Below the pieces are notes generated by a model. The model did no database searches, was not told the origin of the DNA, and saw only the letters and a program-made list of their open reading frames with translations. A stretch of 64,000 nucleotides of DNA from Acuticoccus sp963704595 (GTDB taxonomy: Bacteria > Pseudomonadota > Alphaproteobacteria > Rhizobiales > Amorphaceae). The stretch is taken from NCBI GenBank assembly GCA_963704595.1, contig OY969922.1, positions 372,001-436,000 of the forward strand, in the 5' to 3' direction. Below are positions 28,854 through 40,800 of this stretch, piece after piece; the stretch's first letter is position 1; each line of letters opens with the position of its first letter. The position numbers were made by a program, and so were the translations under genes.

Positions 28854-31800
28854 GTGCCGCCATTATTGCGCGCCCTTCGGCCGCCGCGCCGATCTCGTCC
28901 GTTGACCCGCGGCGCTCCTCCGCTCGATGTCGCTCTTGTCGGGCGCGGAGGGCTGCTCGTCGCCTGCGCAGACGCCCTCCTGGCGCGCGGCCACCGGATC
29001 GTTGCGGTCGCGACAGAGTGTCCGGGCACGCTTGAGTGGGCATCCGAGGCGGGCCTCGCAGCCCTGCCGGTTTCGGACGGCCTCGCAGGCGAACTCTCCG
29101 CGCGGTCTCCGGACCTCATCTTCGCGATCGGCCATCTCGCGAAGCTTCCGTCGGCGGTGCTGGAGACTGCCGGCCGGGCTGCCATCAACTTCCATGACGG
29201 GCCGCTGCCGCGCTATGCCGGCCTCAACGCACCCGCCTGGGCGCTCTGGCACGGCGAGACGGCGCACGGCATCGCCTGGCACCTGATGGACGACCGCATC
29301 GATACCGGGCCGATCCTCTCCGCACGCGCCGTGCCGATCGGGCCGGACGATACCGCGTTCAGCCTTTGTCTCGCCTGCCACGAGGCCGGCATCGCCGCCT
29401 TCGCCGAGGTGCTCGACCTGGTCGACGCCGGCGACCTGACCGGCACGCCGCAGGACCATGGCGAACGCAGTGCCTTCGTCCGGACCGACCGGCCGCCGGC
29501 CGCCGGCGTGATCGACTGGCGCCAGCCCGCCGCCGTGCTGGAGCGCCGTTGCCGCGCGCTCGATTTCGGCCCGCGCAACAACCCGCTCGCCCGCGCGAAG
29601 ATCCTGCTTCCCGGCGGCGACACCCTCATGCCCGGCGCGGTGCGGATCATCAGGGACGGCACGGCGGGCGATGCTCCGGCCGGCACCGTCCTCGCCATCG
29701 GCGACGATGAGATCGTCGTGGCGGCAGGGTCGGGCACCGCACTCGCCTGCCGCGACCTTGCAACCCCGCTCTCACCCGGCGTGATCCTCCGTGGCACCGC
29801 CCTGCGGGACGTGGTCGGCCCGGCCGGGACGCGCCTCGCCCCTCCCGCAGCAGAGCGCATCGACCCGCTGCAGGCCCGTGCCGCCCGCGCCGAAGCCGGA
29901 TGGGTCGCGCGGCTTGCCGGGCTCGAACCGGTCCGCCTTCCCGCCGCAGACGCCTCGACCGCGAACGGTCAGTTCCCTCTCACCGCCGGCATGACGACTC
30001 GCGCGGTTCTGGAGGCTCTCGCCGCCGTCCTCGCGCCGGCCGGTACGGCAACCGCAGCGGTGGGGCTCCAGAGCGAGCGCCTCGCCGCAACGCTCGCCGG
30101 GCACCACGGCGTGTTCGAGCCCTATCCGCTCGTCCGCCTCGACGCTGGCGCGATGGCAGGGTTCGCCGCCGATGGCGAGGCCTTCACCCACACCCTCGAC
30201 CTGCCGGCGCGCGACACCGCGCTTCCGGCACGCGATGCGCTCTCGGTCGTCGTGCGGATCGGGGAGATCGACGCGCCGCCGGTCGCCTCGGGCGGCGTCC
30301 TGCCCGGCCTTGCGCTCACCGTCCGCGCCGACCGTATCGAATGGCACGCCAGCGGCGCAGCAGATCCCGGTGCCGTGGCGAAGCTGCTCGCCATGCTGCG
30401 CCAGCGCCTCGGGCCGCCAGACGCGCTCTCGGTGCTGCGCGAGGCAGCGGACAAGGTGGTGCCCGGCGCCGGCGGGCTGGCGGCCGACGCACCTTTCCTC
30501 GCGAACGGGTTCGATTCCATCCGCCTCACCCGCCTCGCGCTCGCCGCCGGGGCCCGCCTCGGGCGCGATCTCACCGCGACCTTCTTCTACCGCCACCCGT
30601 CGCTGTCGGCCGCGGCGGCAGCGCTTGCGCCAACGGCACCGGCGCTGCCGCTATCGGGCACGCAGAGCCTGGTCCTCGCCGCCGAACGCCTCGCGCCCGG
30701 CGGCAACGCCTTCGCGCTCCCGTTCGCCTTCCGCGTCGCCGCCGATCCCGAACGCCTGCTCGATGCGACCCGCACCGTCCTCCACCGCCACGCCGCGCTC
30801 GCATCGGTGATCGCGTCCGACGTCGACGGCGAACCCGTCCAGACGCGCGGGCCGGCACCGACAGTGGAGCGGATCAGGGCACCCGGCGACCAGGGCGCGC
30901 TGGCGAGCGCCGCCGCCCGCCCGTTCGACCTTGCCGCCGGTCCGCTATGCCGTGCGTTCGTCTTCGACCCGCCGGCCGGCGAGGCGGAACCGGTCCTCCT
31001 CCTCGTGGCCCATCATCTGGTCTTCGACGGCATTTCACAGCAGGTGGTCGTCGAGGAGATCGCGCACGCGCTCGCCGGTGCCGCCCCGCCGACCGCCGCC
31101 GCCCCGTTCGCCGACATGATCGCGCACGAGCGCGCGTTGCTGGCGGGGGAGGAGGGGGCCCGGGGCCGCGCCTACTGGCAGAAGGCACTGGACGGGCTCG
31201 CCGCACCGGAGCTGCCGGCCGACCGGCCCGCCGCCGCGCCGCCGGACCGCACCGGCGCCGTTCACGCCGCATCGCTGGACGCAGCGCACACCGCCGGCCT
31301 CGACGCGTTCGCGGCGCGCGAAGGCGTCGGCACCACCGCAGTCCTCCTTGCCGCCTTCGCCGCCATCCTCAGCGAAGCCACCGGGCGCAGCGACCTTGCC
31401 ATCGGGGTGCCGCTCGCCGGCCGCCCGGAGCCGCGCTTCGACCGCACCGTCGGCGCCTTCGCCAACCCGGTACCGATCCGCCTCGCTCCCACCCCCGACA
31501 CGTCGTTCGCCGATCTCGCCCGAGCCGTGCAGGAGGCGCTTTCCGCGGCGATGGTCCACGGCGCGATCCCGCTCGGCGAAATCATCGCGGCGACCGGCGG
31601 GCGGGCGCCGTTCGAGGCCGCGCTCTACGTGCAGAACTACTTCGCACTGCCGGGCGGTATGCGGCGGCTGCCCGCGATCCGGCAGACCGGCGAGCTCCCG
31701 CTGGCGCTCGAGGTCGAGCCGGCAGCGGACGGCCTTGCGCTGTTATGGCGCTACCAGACCGCGCGGTTCGACCCCGCCACGGTCGCAAGCCTCGCCGAAG

Positions 31801-34800
31801 CGTTCGCCCGCCGTCTCGCAGCTGAACTCGCCGGCGCGACGACCCCCGCTCAGGCCGCGACCGGGTTCGCCGCGCTAGCCGCCGCACCTTATCCGCGCGA
31901 CCGCACGGTGCACGGGCTGATCCTCGAAACGTGCCGCCGCCAGCCGGACCGGGTCGCGGTGCGGTTCGGCGACCGGTCGCTCACGTTCGCCGCGCTTGAC
32001 GCAGCATCGGCCGCGCTCGCGGCCCGCCTTGTGGCGGCCGGCGCGCGCCCCGGAACGCGGGTCGCGCTGCTGCTGGACCGCAGCGAACTCCTTCCGGTCG
32101 CGTTCCTCGCCGTCATGCGCACCGGCGCGGCCTATGTGCCGCTCGACCCGCGTCATCCGGCCGAGCGCCTCGGCCACATCGTCGCCGACTGCTCGCCCGC
32201 CGTCGTCCTGACCGACGCGCCGTCGCTCGCAGCCGCGATCGCGCCCGACGCCGCCGTCGTGGACGCGGCGACGAACGGACCCGCCGAGCCACCCCTTCCG
32301 GCGGATGCCCCGGAAGATCCGGCCGGGCTCGCCTACGTCATCTACACCTCGGGCTCGACCGGGCGGCCGAAGGGGGTCGAGGTCGGCCACCGTGCGCTCA
32401 CCAACCTCATCTGGAGCATGGCGCACCGCGCCCCCGGCTTCCCCGCGAGCGACCGCCTCCTCGCGATCACCACGCCGGCGTTCGACATCGCGGCGCTTGA
32501 GCTCCTCCTGCCGCTCGTGGTCGGCGGGGAGGTCGTGGTCGCGGCGAGCGAGGATGTGCGGGACGGGATCCGCCTCGCCCGCCTGATCGCCTCCAGCGGC
32601 GCCACCGTGCTGCAGGCGACGCCGACCACTTGGCAGATGCTTCTCGCCGCAGAATGGGGCGGCGCGGCGAACCTTCGCGCCTTCTGCGGCGGCGAGGCGC
32701 TGCCCGGCCCGCTCGCCGAGGCGCTGCTCGCCCGCTGCGCCGAGGTCTGGAACCTCTACGGGCCGACCGAGACGACCATCTGGTCAGCCGTCGCGCGGGT
32801 CCGCCCCGGCGAACCGGTGACGCTGGGCGACCCGGTCGCCAACACCGCGCTCGTGGTGATCGACGCCGCCGGTGCGCCGGCGGGGCCCGGCGTCGAGGGC
32901 GAACTCGCGATCGCCGGCGACGGTCTGGCCCACGGCTATCATGGCCGGCCGGACCTCACGGCGGAGCGGTTCGTTGCGACCCCAGCGGCGTCCGGCGGGC
33001 GGCTCTACCGCACCGGCGACGCGGCGATCCGCGATGCCGACGGCCGACTTATCTTCCGCGGCCGGCTCGACACGCAGGTGAAGCTGAACGGCCACCGCAT
33101 CGAGCTCGGCGAGGTGGAAGCGGCACTCGCCCGGCTCCCCTGGGTGGCGAGGGCCGCTGCCGTGGTGCGGCCGGACGCCGGCGGATCGCCGCAGCTCGTC
33201 GGCTTCGCGGTGGCACGCCGGGACGCCGCACGCGGCACGCCCGCCGCGGACCGCAGCACCCTCGCCGCCATCCTGCCGGAGGCAATGCGCCCGGCCCGCA
33301 TCGTAACGCTCGAAGCGCTGCCCGAAACGCCCAACCGCAAGCTCGACCGCCGCCGGCTCGCCGAGATGGACCTCCCCGCCGAACCCGCCGCCGCAGCGCC
33401 AGCGGCAAGGCCGGCGCCCGCGGTGGAAGCCGCTGTCCGGACCGCCGTCGCCGAGCTCGCCGGTGTTCCCGAAAGCGCCATCGATGCGGACCGGCCGCTC
33501 GGCGACTTCGGCCTCGGCTCGCTCGCCTTCACCCGTCTCGCCGCCCGCCTCAACGCCCGCCTCGGCCTCGCGGTCGACGCGACGCTGTTCTACGCCGCGC
33601 CGAGCCTCGCCGCGCTGGTCCGCCGCCTCGCCCCCGCGCCGGCCACGCCGCTCAGCCACGAGGCTGCCATCGTCACCCACCCCGAGGCGCCGGACACGGT
33701 CGCGATCATCGGCGCGGCCGCCCGCCTGCCAGGCGCGGGCGAGGACCTCGGCCGCTACTTCGCCGCCATCCTCGCCGGAGCGGACGGCGCGGCGCCGCTG
33801 CCAGCCGCGCGGTTCGGCGACCTTTCGGGCGGCGACCCCCGCCTGCGTCACGGCCACCTCCTCGCCGACGTGGAGGGTTTCGACGCTGCCTTCTTCGCCA
33901 TCTCGCCGCGCGAGGCGGAGGCGATGGACCCGGCCCAGCGCCTCCTCCTCGAGCTCGCCTGGCGCGCGCTGGAGGATGCCGCGCTGCCGCCCGCCCGGCT
34001 GGCCGGCAGCGACACCGGCGTCTTCATCGGCGCGACCGGATCCGATTATGTCGACCGCAAACGGCTCGCGGGGGAGGCGGCGTCGGGCCACACCCTGTCG
34101 GGGCAGGCTGCGACGATGCTCGCCAACCGCCTGTCGTTCCAGTTCGACCTCGCAGGGCCGAGCGTCCTCGTCGACACCGCCTGCTCGGCTTCGCTGGTGG
34201 CGATCCACCGCGCCGCCCGCGCGGTCCTCTCCGGCGATTGCACGCTTGCGCTCGCAGGCGGCGTCAACCTCCTCCTCAGCCCGTCGACATTCGCGCCCCT
34301 TGCCGAGAACGGAATGCTGAGCCCGGACGGCCGCTGCCGCTCGTTCGCACGGGGCGGCGAGGGGTACGGCCGCGGCGAAGGCGCCGGGGTGCTCGTCCTG
34401 AAGCGGCTCTCGGCCGCGCTCGCGGACGGCGACCCGATCCGCGCGGTGATCCGCGGCTCGGCCGAGAACCATGGCGGCCGTTCCCAGTCCGTCACCGCCC
34501 CGAACGGCGCCGCGCAGGAGACCCTCCTCGCCGCGGCGTGGCGCGCCGCCGACGTTGCGCCGGATACGATCGGCCTCCTGGAGGCGCACGGCACCGGGAC
34601 CGCGCTCGGCGACCCGATCGAGGTGAATGCCCTCAAAGCGGCGTTGGCGGAGGCGCGGCCGGGGAGCGTGGTGTTGGCGTCGGCCAAGGCGAGCGTCGGC
34701 CATCTCGAAGCCGCGGCGGGGGTCGCCGGCGTCCTTGCGGCGGTCATGGCGCTTGCGACGCGCACCCTGCCGCCGTTGCCGGAGGCGGCTGCCGATCCCA

Positions 34801-37800
34801 ACCCGCGGCTCGGCCTCGCCGGCTCGCCGCTGCGCATCCTCGCGGCGCCCGAGCCGTGGCCCGCGGCGGAAGGGCATCCGCGCCGCGCCGGCGTCTCTTC
34901 GTTCGGCTTCGGCGGCAGCAACGCGCATGTCGTGCTGGAGGAGGCGCCCGCCGTCGCGGCGGCCACCCCCAGCGGCCCGCTGGTGTTCCCGCTCTCCGCG
35001 CGCGGATCGGAGCGGCTGGCCGCGACCGCCGCGCGGCTCCTCGCACACCTGAAAGACGACCAGGGTGGGGATGCGCAGCCCGACCTCGCTGCCGTCGCGC
35101 ACACGCTCCAGACCGGCCGCCAGCCCTTCGCCGACCGTCTCGGAATCGTCGCCCGCGACCGGGCGGCGCTGGTGGCGGCGCTCGATGCCGCCGCGCAGGG
35201 GCGCGACGCGCCGGGCCTGTGGCGCGGCCATGCCGGGGACGCCGTGCCCTCTGCCACGCCTGCCGCCGACGCGACGCCCGAGTCGCTCGCCGCCGCCTGG
35301 GTCGCGGGCGCCACCATCGACTGGGCTTCGCTGTGGCCCGATCCGCCCCGCCGGATCGCCCTGCCCGGTGTCGCCCTCCTGCCGCGCCGGTTCCCGCTGC
35401 CGCGCCTCGCACCAACTGAGCCTGCGGACATGCTTCGTCCGCGGCCGCTGCCGGCGGACGGAGCGACCTTGCGCTTCGCCGTCACCCTCGCGCCGGACGC
35501 TGCCGTTCTTTCCGACCACCGGATCGACGACCGCCTCGTTCTGCCCGCCGTCGTTGGCATTTCGCTGCTGCGCGAGGCCGCCGCGCTCGCCCGCCCCGGC
35601 GCTGCGCCGGGTTCACTGCGCGCCCTGTCGTGGCAGCGCCCGATCAGCCTCGCGCCAAACGACCCCGCTCGCGACATCGAGCTCCGGCTGGCCCCCGACG
35701 GCGCCGGCTTCACCGCCGAGATCCGCGACGGCGGCGCGGTCCACCTCACCGCCCGGATAATCGCGGCCGCAGCGCTGCCCCGGGCCGATGCGGACGTCGC
35801 CGCGATCCGCGCGCGCTGCACCGGCGCCGCCTACGACCGCGCGGCGTGCGACAAAATCTTCGCCGCCCGCGGCTTCACCTACGGCGCCACCTTCCGGGCG
35901 TTGACGGCGGTCGCCGCCAGTCCCGACGGCGCCGAGGCTCTCGCGACCATCGCTCCACCCGCCAGCGACGATCCCCTGTCGCCGGCAGCGCTGGAAGCCG
36001 CACTGCAGGCCGCGCTCGGGGTTCTGGGAGACCGGCCGGAGGACGCCTACGTTCCCTATGCGCTGGGGGCGGTGACGTCCTACGCCCCGGTCGCCGGAGC
36101 ACGGTTCGCCCACGTCCGGCGGGCGACGGCGGACGGCGAGTCGGCGGACGGGCTGCCGCGCCTCGCCATCACGCTGCTGGGCGCGGGCGGAACGGTCCTC
36201 GCCGAGCTGACCGACTACGCGGTCCGCCGCACCCGGCCCGAGCCGACGCGGCGCGTCCTCTTTGCCCCGCGCTGGACGGCCGCGCCGCTCCCCGCGGCCA
36301 TCCTGCCGCGCGTCATTCTCCTCGCCGCATCGGACTGTCCGCTCGAGACCCCACCGGGGGCAATCCGTGTGACTGCGTTCCCGGAGACCATCGACGCCCC
36401 CGTCGTCAACGCGCTGCCGCTGTCTCTGCCGCCGGGCGCACCGTTCGCGCAGGCCCGGGCGGCGAGCCTCGACCCTGCTCTCGCGCTGGCGAGGCGAGGC
36501 GCGCCGTTCCGCCTTCTCACCCTTCACGCCGGTGACGCGGCTGCCGCCGCGCTTGCCGCCTTCGGTGCTGCGCTGGAGGAGGAGGGTGGCGGCCGGCACC
36601 TCTCCGCCGTGCGGATCGACGATCCCCGCCGGCCCGGCCTTGCCGCACGCCTCGGCGCCGAACTCGCCACCGACGGGGCGGCCGACGTCGCCTGGCTCGC
36701 CGATGGAACCCGCGCGGTCCGCCGTTTCGCCGCCATCCCCGGCGAGCCCGCCAGTCCCCTCGACCTGACCGGACCGGTGATCGTCACGGGCGGCACGGGC
36801 GGGCTCGGCGGCATTCTCGCCCGCGCCATCGCCCGGCCGGGCGCGCGCATCGTGCTCTCCGGCCGCCGGCCCCGCGACCGCGCGATCGACGATCTTGTCG
36901 CTGCGCTGCGTGCCAGCGACGCCGAGGCGCTGTACCACGCCGGCGACCTCGCCGCGCCGGGCGCCGCGGAGGCGCTCGTCGCGGCGGCGCGGGCAGCCTT
37001 CGGTCCGGTCCGCACGATCGTCCATGCCGCTGGCGTCCTCGACGACAGGCGGTTCGCGGATCTCCCGGCCGCATCGTTCGAGGCCGTCCTTGCGCCGAAG
37101 ATCGCCGCCACCGAGGCGCTTGACGCCGCCACCGCCGATGATCCGCCGGACCTTTTTGTTGCGTTTACCTCGCTCTCCGGTGTTCACGGTGTCGCCGGGC
37201 AGACGGCCTACGCCTTCGCCAACGCTTGGCTCGACGGCTCTATCGAGGCCCGTGCCGCGCGCCGGCCGGGCCGCAGCCTCGCCATCGCCTGGCCGCTGTG
37301 GGCGGAGGGCGGGATGGCCGGGTCCGAGGCGATGGTCCGCATGATGGCGGCGACGTTCGGCATCGCGCCGATGTCGACCGAAGGCGGCCTTGCGCTCCTG
37401 TCGGCCGCAATCGGCCGCAGCGAGCCGCGCCTCGTCGCGCTGGAAGGTCCGTCGCCGCGGCTGGGGCGTCGCCTTGCCGCCGAGCCGGCGCCCGCCCCGG
37501 ACGCACCGCGCTCCAGGCCGACGGTCGACGCCGCGATGGCAGCCCTCATCACGAAGGTGGAGGAGGTGCTGCGGCTCGACCCCGGCAGCGTCACCCCGCA
37601 AGACCCGCTCGTCGAACTCGGCGTCGATTCCATCGTCAACATCGAGCTCGCGACCTTCCTCAACGCCCGCTTCGGGCTGGAGGTGACGCCGGTGCTCTTC
37701 TTCGAGCATCGCACCCTCGCAGAGGTGATGGACGCGCTCGTCGCCCGTCATCCCGCCGCATTCGCCGCGTCGGCGCCCGTCGCCGAAAACGCCCCGCCTG

Positions 37801-40800
37801 TAGCCCCGGCCGTCATCGCCCGGCCCGACGAACCCGCCGCCACGCCGGGCGACGCGGTCGCGATCGTCGGTATGGCCGCCCGACTCCCGGGTGCCGCCGA
37901 CCTCGACGCGTTCTGGCAGAACCTCGCGGCAGGCCGGGACCTCGTGACGGAGGTGCCTCCGTCGCGGTGGGACTGGCACGCGCTCGCCGGCGACCCGGCT
38001 GCGGAACCCGGGCGCACCAACAGCCGCTGGGGCGCTTTCCTCGCCGACGTCGACCGGTTCGACGCCGCCTTCTTCGGCATCTCCGCGCGCGAGGCGCGGC
38101 TGATGGATCCGCAGCACCGCATCGCGCTCGAGACCGTGTGGCACGCGCTGGAGGACGCCGCGATCGTTCCCTCCAGCCTCGCCTGCAGCCGCACCGGTGT
38201 GTTCCTCGGCGTCACCAACGCCGACTATGGCGAGCTGCTGCGCGACCGCACCGGCGGCGGCCTCGAATTCCTCTACGACAGCGGCACCGGGCGCGCCTTC
38301 CTCGCCAACCGCATCTCCCATCGGCTCGACCTCACGGGCCCGAGCGAGCCGGTCGACACGCTGTGCTCGTCCTCGCTGGTGGCGCTCCACCGGGCGGCAG
38401 GGGCGGTCCGCTCTGGCGAATGCGACCTCGCGCTCGCGGGCGGGGTCAGCGTCATCGCAAGCCCGCGGCTTCACGTGTCGTTCGCGAGCGCCGGGATGCT
38501 GAGCCCGGCCGGCCGCTGCCGCGCGTTCGACCACCATGCCGACGGCTTCGTGCGCGGCGAAGGGGCGGGGATCGTCGTCCTGAAGCGCCTGTCCGCGGCG
38601 CTCTCCGACGGCGACCGCATTCACGCCGTGGTCCGCGGCGGGGGGGTCAACCACGGCGGCCGGACCGCGTCGCTGACGACGCCGAACCCCGCCGCGCAGG
38701 CCGCCCTCGTCGCCGAGGCGTGGACGCGGTCCGGCATCGACCCCGCCGCCGCCGGCCTCATCGAAGCGCACGGCACAGGCACCGCGCTCGGCGACCCAAT
38801 CGAGGTTGAGGCGCTGCAGCGGGCGTTCGCGGACCTCGCCGCACGCGCGGGAAGCGGACCGGAGCGGCTGTGGCTGGGCTCGGTGAAATCGAACATCGGC
38901 CATCTGGAGGCGGCGGCCGGCATTGCCGGCGTCGTCAAGGCGGTGCTGGCGCTCCGCCATCGGTGGATCCCGCCGTCCATCCATATCGAGGCACCGAACC
39001 CGCACCTCAAGCTCGCGAACGGCCCGCTGGCGCTCGCCCGGGAGGGCGCCGCCTGGCTGGCGCCGGTCGGCCGCGACGGCATGGCGCTGCGCCGTGCGGC
39101 AGGCGTCTCGTCCTTCGGCGCGGGAGGGGTGAACGCGCACATCGTGCTGGAAGAGGCCCCGGCGGCCGAGGCCGCCACTCCCGATGACGGCAACCTGCGC
39201 GTCCTGCCGCTCTCGGCCCGCGACGGCGAGCGGCTCGCCGAGATGGCGGCCCGCCTTGCCGACCATCTCGCGGCGGATGATGCCAGCCTCGCCGACGTCG
39301 CCGCCACGCTCCAGTCCGGCCGCGAGGCGATGGCCGAGCGTCTCGCCATCGTCGCGGCGGACCATGCAGCCGCGGTCCGGCTGCTGCGCGCCGCCGCCGC
39401 CGGCGATCACGCACGCGAGGGCGTCCACCGCGGCACCGTCCGCCGTCCCCGCCCGGCCAACGGCTATCGGGCCGCGACGGCCGACGCGCTGGCCCGCGCG
39501 TTCGTCGCCGGCACGCTCGATGGCTGGCCGGCATCCGGCGGCCGCCGGGTGGCGCTGCCGCTCTACCCGTTCGCCCGAGAGCGCCACTGGATCGACGCGC
39601 CCGCCGCCGGCCCTTCGCATCACGGCGCCTCGCTCCCCGAGCTGCGGCTCACGGCAGACGCGCCGCTTCTCGCCGACCACGTCGTAGCCGGCCGGGTGGT
39701 GCTGCCGGCGGCCGCCTCGCTGGTCGCCCTGCTCGACGCTGCGCCGGCTGGCGAAGGGCTCGCCGACGTCACCTTCCTGCGCCCGGTGGTCGCGGGGCCA
39801 GATGGTCTGCGGGCGACCGTCGCCATCGAGGGATCGCGAGCCACCCTTGCCTCGCCGGACGGCACCACTTTCGTCGAGGCTCGGTTAGCCGCCTCTTCCC
39901 CCCCGGATGCGCTCCCCGCCGCGCCGGAGCAGCACGAGGTGTTGGACGCCGCCGCGCTTTATGCGCGGTTCGACGCTCAGCGGATGCGCTACGGCCCGTC
40001 CCTACGCGTCGTCCAGCGCCTCCGCGTCACCGGGGACGAGGCGCGTGCCGACCTTGCGCTCCCTGCGGAGGCGACGACTTTCGCCGATGCCGCGCTGCTC
40101 GACGGTGCGTTGCAGGCGATCGCCGGGCTGATGCCTGCCGGCGCCGCCCCGGTGATGCCGTTCGCGGTGGAGGCGGTGGCACGGCACGGTCCTCTCGCAA
40201 CCGCCCGTCAGGCGCGGGTGCGGCGGCGCACCGGTCCTGGCTCGCCGCGGTTCGACATCGCGATCGCCGCCGCGGACGGGCAGGTGGTCGCCACCCTCCG
40301 CGGCGTCAGCGTACGTCCCGCGGGTGAGGCGGACGCGCAACCGCTCGGCGTCTACGTCCCGGTGTGGCGGCCGGCGCCGGTTTCGGGCGGCGGTTCGTCG
40401 CCGGTGCAGCGGCCGGTGATCGTCGCCGCAGGGCCGGGCGCAGACGCGCTCGCCGCGGCGATGGAGCAGCTGCTCCCGGCCGGCCCGCCGGACCCCGACG
40501 CGCTCGTCGTCGTCGCCGGTTTCCCGGACGCTCTCGCGCCAGAGCCGTTCGAGCGCGCCGCACAGGATCTCCTCGCGCGTCTGCGCGGCCTCGCGACCCG
40601 CCCGGCGGCTTCGCTTCGTCTCGTCACCGTGGCGCCGCAGGGGGCGGGGCCGCATCCCGCCGCAGCCGGGCTCACGGCGCTCGCCCGCGCGGCAGCGAGC
40701 GAACTCCCGGGCCTGTCGCTGGTCTGTGTCGACATCGCAGGCGATACCCCTGACGCGGCCGCCCGCCGCGCCCTCGACGACCCCGGCGAACCGGGCGGTG

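Noticed and set aside
30645..31870. The condensation domain as a heterocyclisation (Cy) domain that would make an oxazole
   Set aside because: It has the normal HHLVFDG motif, not the DxxxxD of Cy domains.
35613..39680. A 1355-residue open frame on the minus strand opposite the PKS
   Set aside because: It is the shadow of GC-rich third codon positions. It has no recognisable domain, while the plus strand there encodes DH, KR, ACP and KS motifs.
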